NCBI GenBank assembly: GCA_964369425.1
Contig: CAYJGW010000070.1
Span: 1-10,386 of the forward strand
Length of the DNA stretch: 10,386 bases
Direction: 5' to 3'
Source: CAUPWF01 sp964369425
Lineage (GTDB): Bacteria; Bacillota; Clostridia; Lachnospirales; Lachnospiraceae
Below are positions 5,948-10,386 of this stretch, piece by piece (within the stretch, counting starts at the first letter, position 1; each line of letters opens with the position of its first letter). A program made the position numbers and the translations under genes. The notes under the pieces were generated by a model, which searched no databases, was not told the origin of the DNA, and saw only the letters and a list, made by a program, of their open reading frames with translations.

Positions 5948-6808
5948 ATGGAAAAGAAACATAATAAGAAGAAGTATTTGATGTATTTACACATAGCAAT
6001 ATTATTTATGGCATTATCAGGGGTGTTTGGGAAATTTGTAGAAGTGCCAGCAATCATGATTACATTTGGGAGAGTATTATGTTCGGCAGTCATTTTACTT
6101 GGTGTAATTTTATATAAAAAAGAAGGGTTAAAATTGAAGAATAGAAAAAGCTATCTATGTGCTATCGTAGCAGGAATTATTGTAAGTATTCATTGGACAG
6201 CATTTTTTATGTCGATTCAAGCATCTACAGTGGCCATTGGAATTATAACATTTTCCACATTTCCCCTATTTTTAACATTTTTAGAGCCAATTTTTTACAA
6301 AGAAAAAATGAGATTAAAAGATGTAGTTATCGCGATATTACTACTTTTAAGTGTATATGTAACGGTACCAGATCTTTCGTTAGATAATGATATGACAATC
6401 GGTGTGATTTGGGGAATGATTTCTAGCTTAACATACGCAATTTTAGTCCTGTTGAATCGATATCTAGCCAAGGGACATTCAAGTAGAATCGTGGCCTTGT
6501 ATGAACATGGGACGGCAACGATTGTATTGTTACCAATTATCCTGATGACACCAGTTGTATGGAGAGCACAAGATATCTTTGGTGTGGGAGTAATTGGAAT
6601 CTTCAGTACAGCACTGGCATTTACACTATTCATCTCATCACAGAAGTATATTAGAGCACAGACAGTTGGAGTGATCAACTGTCTAGAGACTGTGTACAGT
6701 TTCATATTTGCATTCTTGATTCTAAGCGAGATTCCAAGTATCAATGAAGTCATTGGGGGAGTGATGATTGTGAGCATTGCACTTTATACGTCGCTAAAAG
6801 AGGGGTGA
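5948..6808 (+). CDS. EamA/DMT-superfamily transporter
   Basis: The 286-aa very hydrophobic protein has about ten membrane helices in two tandem five-helix EamA repeats (roughly residues 10-130 and 145-285). This is typical of drug/metabolite transporters that export amino acids, metabolites or drugs; the substrate cannot be told. The N-terminus MEKKHNKKKY is strongly basic and should be cytoplasmic. ATG 5948 is chosen because AGGA (5935-5938) precedes it at a normal distance. An alternative ATG at 5921 overlaps the toxin stop and would add nine residues; ATG 5900 lies inside the toxin gene. The gap to the toxin stop is only 26 bp with no terminator, so it is probably co-transcribed with the toxin-antitoxin pair. 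Its last 15 bases overlap the 3' end of the convergent MFS gene. Confidence 0.9.
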   Translation: MEKKHNKKKYLMYLHIAILFMALSGVFGKFVEVPAIMITFGRVLCSAVILLGVILYKKEGLKLKNRKSYLCAIVAGIIVSIHWTAFFMSIQASTVAIGIITFSTFPLFLTFLEPIFYKEKMRLKDVVIAILLLLSVYVTVPDLSLDNDMTIGVIWGMISSLTYAILVLLNRYLAKGHSSRIVALYEHGTATIVLLPIILMTPVVWRAQDIFGVGVIGIFSTALAFTLFISSQKYIRAQTVGVINCLETVYSFIFAFLILSEIPSINEVIGGVMIVSIALYTSLKEG

Positions 6809-8041
6809 TTTTTTCTTAAATCTTTCACAACCCAATAGGATAGAACATGCTACGGGAAAGATAACTGAAATCATCATACCGCATTTCAAGCCGAATTGCT
6901 CAGGCGAATAACCTAGATTATTGCCAAGTGCCATGAGTGGTTCGTTTTGAATGGCAAAATCAGTTACCGCCCCCACTATTTGAGGTCCAATAGAAGAACC
7001 TAAGTCACCACCTGCAGCCATCAAAGCAAAAACAGCTACACCAGCAGTTGGAAATTTTTCTTGAACAAGCACCAAACTTCCAGGCCATAACATAGCTACA
7101 AAATACCCGATAATAGCACATGCAAGAATTGTAATTACAGGTATGTCTACAAAGATTACAATTAGATAAGAAATACTTGCACCAATGGATCCGATTAACA
7201 TAGTTTTTCGGATATTTTTGCCTCTACTTGCATAGAGGCTACGCCCGATGCCAAGCATGGCAGCAAAAAGTGCAACACCTAAGATATCAACCCATAGTTT
7301 CGGAAGATCAAGTGATTGCTCTAGGTAGCTAGAGCTCCATTGTGAAATAACATTCTCACTTGCTCCACCGAAGAAAATCGCAAAAAAACAGAAGAGCATG
7401 CTTTTATTCTTGAACAGCTTAAAGATACCACCGGCAGTTTCGTGTGTGTGTAAATTTGGCAGTTTAGTACCAAAGAATAAAAATGCTGCAATGAATGGAA
7501 TTCCAGTAAGTAACAGTACCAGAATATACCAGTTTTCATTCCCCACAATTTGCAATACAATGGTAGAAAAAATTGTTACAAATACAACACCCCATGCATA
7601 AGCAGAATGCAAACGACTCATTTCACGATCAGGATTCTCAGAAGGGATAGCAGCGATTACAGGACTCACTAGCACCTCTGCTAGTCCACTTGCACCTGAA
7701 AAAATGATGGTTCCAAACACAAGGCCAAGGTAAGCATGTGAACCTAATATCATAGGAGAAAGCGCATAGATAGAAAATCCAATAATTGCAATGATTGGAA
7801 TACTTTTAATTGTTTTTTCTATATTAAATCGGCTGGAGTAAAATGAAAATATAAGGTCTACCAACAGTTGGGTGGAAAAATTAATTACGGTTAACAACCC
7901 TAGCAGAGTATAAGAAATATTATACAACTCTCGGAAAGTAAGAAATAATAAAGCTGGTAAGATAATAACAGTGGACATGCATACATTCGTAGCATAACAA
8001 GCGAATTTGATGCGCGAGTAATTGTGTGTATGTGAACTCAT
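6794..8041 (-). CDS. Major facilitator superfamily transporter
   Basis: The 415-aa protein has about twelve predicted membrane helices in two six-helix halves. The central linker after helix 6 (FFGTKLPNLHTHETAGGIFKLFKNKS) is cytoplasmic and charged. The last third (VLVQEKFPTAGVAVFALMAAGGDLGSSIGPQ, split here across helices 10 and 11) resembles the sugar-permease-like branch of MFS found in clostridia, but I cannot name a substrate. The start ATG (complement of 8039-8041) is preceded by a purine-rich GAAAGGG ribosome-binding site on the minus strand. It is the only minus-strand gene here, divergent from the ATPase-like gene and convergent with the EamA gene. No hairpin terminator was found at its 3' end, which lies within the end of the EamA coding region. 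Confidence 0.9.
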   Translation of the reverse strand: MSSHTHNYSRIKFACYATNVCMSTVIILPALLFLTFRELYNISYTLLGLLTVINFSTQLLVDLIFSFYSSRFNIEKTIKSIPIIAIIGFSIYALSPMILGSHAYLGLVFGTIIFSGASGLAEVLVSPVIAAIPSENPDREMSRLHSAYAWGVVFVTIFSTIVLQIVGNENWYILVLLLTGIPFIAAFLFFGTKLPNLHTHETAGGIFKLFKNKSMLFCFFAIFFGGASENVISQWSSSYLEQSLDLPKLWVDILGVALFAAMLGIGRSLYASRGKNIRKTMLIGSIGASISYLIVIFVDIPVITILACAIIGYFVAMLWPGSLVLVQEKFPTAGVAVFALMAAGGDLGSSIGPQIVGAVTDFAIQNEPLMALGNNLGYSPEQFGLKCGMMISVIFPVACSILLGCERFKKKSPLF

Positions 8042-8090
8042 TGTAAGAACCCTTTCTTTTTAAATCTATTTTATGAATCTTAATGGTACG

Positions 8091-8119
8091 AGTATATCAT
8101 AAAAATGATGAAATGTAAT
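8091..8119 (-). promoter_or_regulatory. Probable promoter of the MFS gene
   Basis: On the minus strand ATTACA (8119-8114) and TATACT (8096-8091) are spaced 17 bp apart, about 50 bases before the MFS start. The -35 box matches 4/6 and the -10 box 5/6 of consensus. An inverted repeat ATCAT-AAAA-ATGAT (8096-8109) falls in the spacer, with a further ATGAT at 8118-8122. This could be a regulator site, but short AT-rich repeats arise easily by chance. Confidence 0.5.
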
Positions 8120-8141
8120 GATTCACGTACATATAATTATT

Positions 8142-8170
8142 TTGAAATGGTAGAAATAAGGTGGTATAAT
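8142..8170 (+). promoter_or_regulatory. Promoter of the AAA-like ATPase/nuclease gene
   Basis: TTGAAA (8142-8147) and a perfect TATAAT (8165-8170) are separated by exactly 17 bp, about 50 bases before the start codon at 8223. It is divergent from the MFS promoter; the two -35 regions are about 22 bp apart, so a regulator binding between them could affect both. Confidence 0.8.
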
Positions 8171-8222
8171 GAATGCAATTAATAGTTATGGCATGAAAGC
8201 GAACTTAAGTCGAGGTGATTAA

Positions 8223-9899
8223 ATGAAAAACAAACCACTACCAATAGGAATAGACAATTTTGAAGAAATAATTATGCGTGATGCATATTATGTGGATAAG
8301 ACCAAGCTGATAGAGAAATTAATTGATAGTGCAACAAAGGTTGCTTTATTTACTAGACCGCGAAGATTTGGGAAAAGCTTGAATCTAAGCATGATTCAAT
8401 ACTATTTCGAATCAAATGAGGAAGATAAGTCACACCTATTTGAGGGGCTGTATGTTTCCAAGCTAGGTGATTCCTATAAACAAGAGATGGGTGCATATCC
8501 AGTAATTATGCTTAATTTTAAAGAAGGAAAGCAAAGGGATTTTGAAACTTCACACTATTTTTTAGTGCAGAATATCATTCGAGAATACAGACGTCATGGA
8601 GACATCTTAACAAGCGAGAAGCTTACCAAAGAAGAAGAACAACAATATCAGAGAATCCAAGAAGATAAGGCAGATAATCAAGAACTGATAGGAGCAATAG
8701 AGTTTCTTTCTAAGTGTCTAGAGAAGGTTCATAATAAAAAAGTAATCATCTTAATTGATGAGTATGATGTACCACTAGAGAATGCATACTTTCGAGGGTT
8801 CTATGATGAGATGATCGGATTTGTAAGAGGTTTATTAAGCATAGCACTAAAAACTAACAATTCTCTGTATTTCGCTGTGATGACAGGATGTTTACGCATT
8901 ACAAAAGAAAGTATTTTCACAGGTCTCAATAATCTTGAGATCATCTCGATTGATAGTAAAGAGTATGGAGAGTATTTTGGCTTTACCCAGGAAGAAGTAC
9001 AGCAGATGTTAGAATATTATGGGAAATCAGAGCATTTTCAAATCATCAAAGAGTGGTATGATGGATATTGTTTTGGTGAAACGGAAGTCTATAATCCTTG
9101 GAGTTTGATAAATTATATGAAATCCATACTTGCCAATGATAAAGAGTATCCAAAACCGTATTGGTCAAATACGAGCTCTAACAGTGTGGTGAAAAGTCTG
9201 ATAGAAAAGGCGGATGCCAGTGTAAAGACAGATATAGAAAGACTTTTGGGTGGCGCTACCATCTACGAGCAAATCAGAGAAGATATCACATATGAAGATG
9301 TTTATAAAAGTCCAGCGAACCTTTGGAACTTTCTCTATTATACAGGCTACTTAAAAAAGGTGGATGAAACATTAGAAGATGAGACGATTTATGCAACCTT
9401 GAAGATTCCAAACAAAGAGATAAGGTATATTTATAAAAATTGCGTTATGGAGTGGGTTGAAGATAGGGTGGAGAACATCAATGCCAGTGAATTGTTCAAA
9501 GCAACAGTAGAAGAAGATATTGCTTTGATGAAAGAAGAAATAAATCACTCACTAGAGGGAATGATAAGTTTTTATGATAACAACGAGAGTTTCTTTCATG
9601 GATTTATGATAGGACTTTACCGAAATATACCTAATTACACGTTAAACTCGAATATAGAAGTTGGGAATGGTAGACCAGATGTTGTACTCATGCATAACAG
9701 AATAGGTGGTAAGCATATCATCATGGAGTTTAAGCATGCAAGAGAGCCGCTTGACTTTGCAGGTGCACTAGTAGATGCAGTGAATCAGATTAAAGAAAAG
9801 AGGTACATTGAAGGGCTAAAGGCAAAAGGCTATGAGAATGTGATTGCATATGGGATTGCGTTTTGTAGGAAGGAATGTAGGATAGAACGATTAAATTAG
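8223..9899 (+). CDS. AAA-ATPase-like protein with C-terminal PD-(D/E)XK nuclease-like domain
   Basis: The 558-aa protein starts with PLPIGIDNFEEIIMRDAYYVDKT, a family signature. A P-loop RPRRFGKSL follows (G50, K51, S52), then Walker B VIILIDEYD (D179, E180) and the conserved TGCLRITKESIFTGLNN (from T221) and WYDGYCFG...YNPWS (from W278). This is the AAA-ATPase-like family (Pfam PF09820 type). The C-terminus carries a PD-(D/E)XK-like core, GRPDVV (D486) and IIMEFK (E502, K504), of the PDDEXK_9 type that usually accompanies this ATPase. Both active sites look intact and the length matches the family. The biological role is not established; members often occur in many copies in anaerobe genomes. 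Start ATG 8223 has a good GAGGTGATT site and a near-consensus promoter upstream, so it appears to be an expressed stand-alone gene. A defence or mobile-element role would be speculation. Confidence 0.9.
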   Translation: MKNKPLPIGIDNFEEIIMRDAYYVDKTKLIEKLIDSATKVALFTRPRRFGKSLNLSMIQYYFESNEEDKSHLFEGLYVSKLGDSYKQEMGAYPVIMLNFKEGKQRDFETSHYFLVQNIIREYRRHGDILTSEKLTKEEEQQYQRIQEDKADNQELIGAIEFLSKCLEKVHNKKVIILIDEYDVPLENAYFRGFYDEMIGFVRGLLSIALKTNNSLYFAVMTGCLRITKESIFTGLNNLEIISIDSKEYGEYFGFTQEEVQQMLEYYGKSEHFQIIKEWYDGYCFGETEVYNPWSLINYMKSILANDKEYPKPYWSNTSSNSVVKSLIEKADASVKTDIERLLGGATIYEQIREDITYEDVYKSPANLWNFLYYTGYLKKVDETLEDETIYATLKIPNKEIRYIYKNCVMEWVEDRVENINASELFKATVEEDIALMKEEINHSLEGMISFYDNNESFFHGFMIGLYRNIPNYTLNSNIEVGNGRPDVVLMHNRIGGKHIIMEFKHAREPLDFAGALVDAVNQIKEKRYIEGLKAKGYENVIAYGIAFCRKECRIERLN

Positions 9900-9930
9900 A
9901 GGGCAAGCTAATTCACATAGAACGAGATGA

Positions 9931-9964
9931 AAAGTAGAAGGGGAATAAAAGTAGAAGGGGAATA
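9931..9964 (+). repeat. 17-bp tandem duplication containing the ribosome-binding site of the ROK gene
   Basis: AAAGTAGAAGGGGAATA occurs twice in perfect tandem (9931-9947 and 9948-9964), and the sequence continues with AAAG of a third copy before diverging. Each unit holds an AAGGGG Shine-Dalgarno-like core. Only the second copy (9955-9960) is at a workable distance, 9 bases, from the GTG start at 9970. Exact identity suggests a recent slippage event. The rest of the 70-bp gap shows no terminator. Confidence 0.9.
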
Positions 9965-9969
9965 AAAGG

Positions 9970-10386
9970 GTGAAAATTGGAATCGACATGGGAGGGATGA
10001 GTGTTAAGATTGGTTTGGCCAATGACGAGAATCAAATTCTTGCAACAAAAGTTATTAAAACCAATTTGACAGTTTCGCCAGAAATATTTATAGAAGAAAT
10101 AGCACAAGAAGTGAAAAACTTACTAAAAGAACAACAAATAAATATGAAACAATGTGAATCCATCGGAATTGGAAGTCCAGGTATCATTGATGAAAAAGAA
10201 GGTGTTATCATCTATTCCAATAACTTTAATTGGGAGAATGTTCCAATTGTATCAGAATTGAGAAAACATATTGAATTACCGATAAAAATCGCTAATGATG
10301 CAGATGCAGCAGCACTAGGTGAAACGCTAGAAGGGGCTGCAAAGGGATGCAGTAATGCAGTACTCATTACACTAGGAACAGGTGTA
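9970..10386 (+). CDS. ROK-family sugar kinase (glucokinase-like), partial, runs off the window
   Basis: The 139 visible codons give the N-terminal half of a ROK kinase (usual length about 300-320 aa), which phosphorylates glucose or a related sugar with ATP. The N-terminal phosphate-binding motif reads KIGIDMGGMSVKIGL, with Met where the classical DxGGT motif has Thr. The substrate-side motif GIGSPGIID is seen near residue 61, followed by the IANDADAAALGE segment that holds the catalytic Asp, and the second ATP motif LITLGTGV at the window edge. The GTG at 9970 is chosen because it puts the conserved KIGID right at the N-terminus and follows AAGGGG by 9 bases. The ROK zinc motif would lie outside the window, so a kinase and a ROK repressor cannot be separated by that, but the lack of an N-terminal helix-turn-helix domain excludes a NagC/XylR-type repressor. 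Confidence 0.9.
   Translation, partial: MKIGIDMGGMSVKIGLANDENQILATKVIKTNLTVSPEIFIEEIAQEVKNLLKEQQINMKQCESIGIGSPGIIDEKEGVIIYSNNFNWENVPIVSELRKHIELPIKIANDADAAALGETLEGAAKGCSNAVLITLGTGV

Noticed and set aside
6295..6777. Minus-strand ORF of 160 codons inside the EamA gene
   Set aside because: It is antisense to a well-supported membrane protein with periodic hydrophobic helices; its composition reflects complementary codons and it has no family motif.
9913..10107. Minus-strand ORF over the ROK start region
   Set aside because: The plus strand encodes a convincing ROK N-terminus from GTG 9970; the antisense frame has no motif or ribosome-binding site.

Overview
The window is AT-rich (roughly one third G+C by eye). 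Shine-Dalgarno sites are strong (AAGGAG or GAGGTGAT types) and promoters are near-consensus sigma-A type, which points to a low-GC Firmicute. The gene complement fits an anaerobic clostridium of the Lachnospiraceae type: a clostridial-style ArsR/Acr3 pair, a lipoprotein form of trigger factor, an AAA-like ATPase/PD-(D/E)XK protein and a ROK kinase. The species assignment is inference. No rRNA, tRNA, CRISPR array, insertion sequence or phage gene was recognised, and no gene-free stretch exceeds about 300 bases.

Layout. (1) 198-1673: cardiolipin synthase with two HKD motifs. (2) 1777-2871: a predicted lipoprotein with an FKBP domain and a trigger-factor-like C-terminus, followed by a 26-bp perfect palindrome. 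(3) 3060-5312: an arsenic unit made of a consensus promoter, arsR, an intergenic hairpin, the Acr3 arsenite exporter and, 6 bp later, a metallophosphoesterase, closed by a strong terminator. Nearly identical 16-bp inverted repeats precede both arsR and acr3, so they are probably ArsR operators. (4) 5322-6808: a YefM/YoeB-type toxin-antitoxin pair with its own promoter, a TGTACA-type operator and an unusual leader hairpin, followed closely by an EamA/DMT transporter on the same strand. (5) 6794-8041, minus strand: an MFS transporter whose 3' end overlaps the EamA gene. (6) 8223-9899: an AAA-ATPase-like/PD-(D/E)XK protein of unknown role with its own promoter. (7) 9970 to the window edge: the N-terminal part of a ROK-family sugar kinase, with a ribosome-binding region that lies in a 17-bp tandem duplication.

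How the genes work together. ArsR would repress its own promoter and, through the second site, affect acr3 until trivalent arsenic or antimony releases it; Acr3 then exports arsenite. No arsenate reductase is visible here, and the role of the linked phosphoesterase is open. YefM would neutralise the YoeB RNase and repress the pair. The remaining genes look like individually regulated housekeeping or accessory functions.

No wholly new multi-gene system is evident. The items most worth a second look are the Shine-Dalgarno/hairpin/start arrangement of the antitoxin, the duplicated ars operator with the intergenic hairpin, the Acr3-linked phosphoesterase, and the duplicated ribosome-binding region before the ROK kinase.
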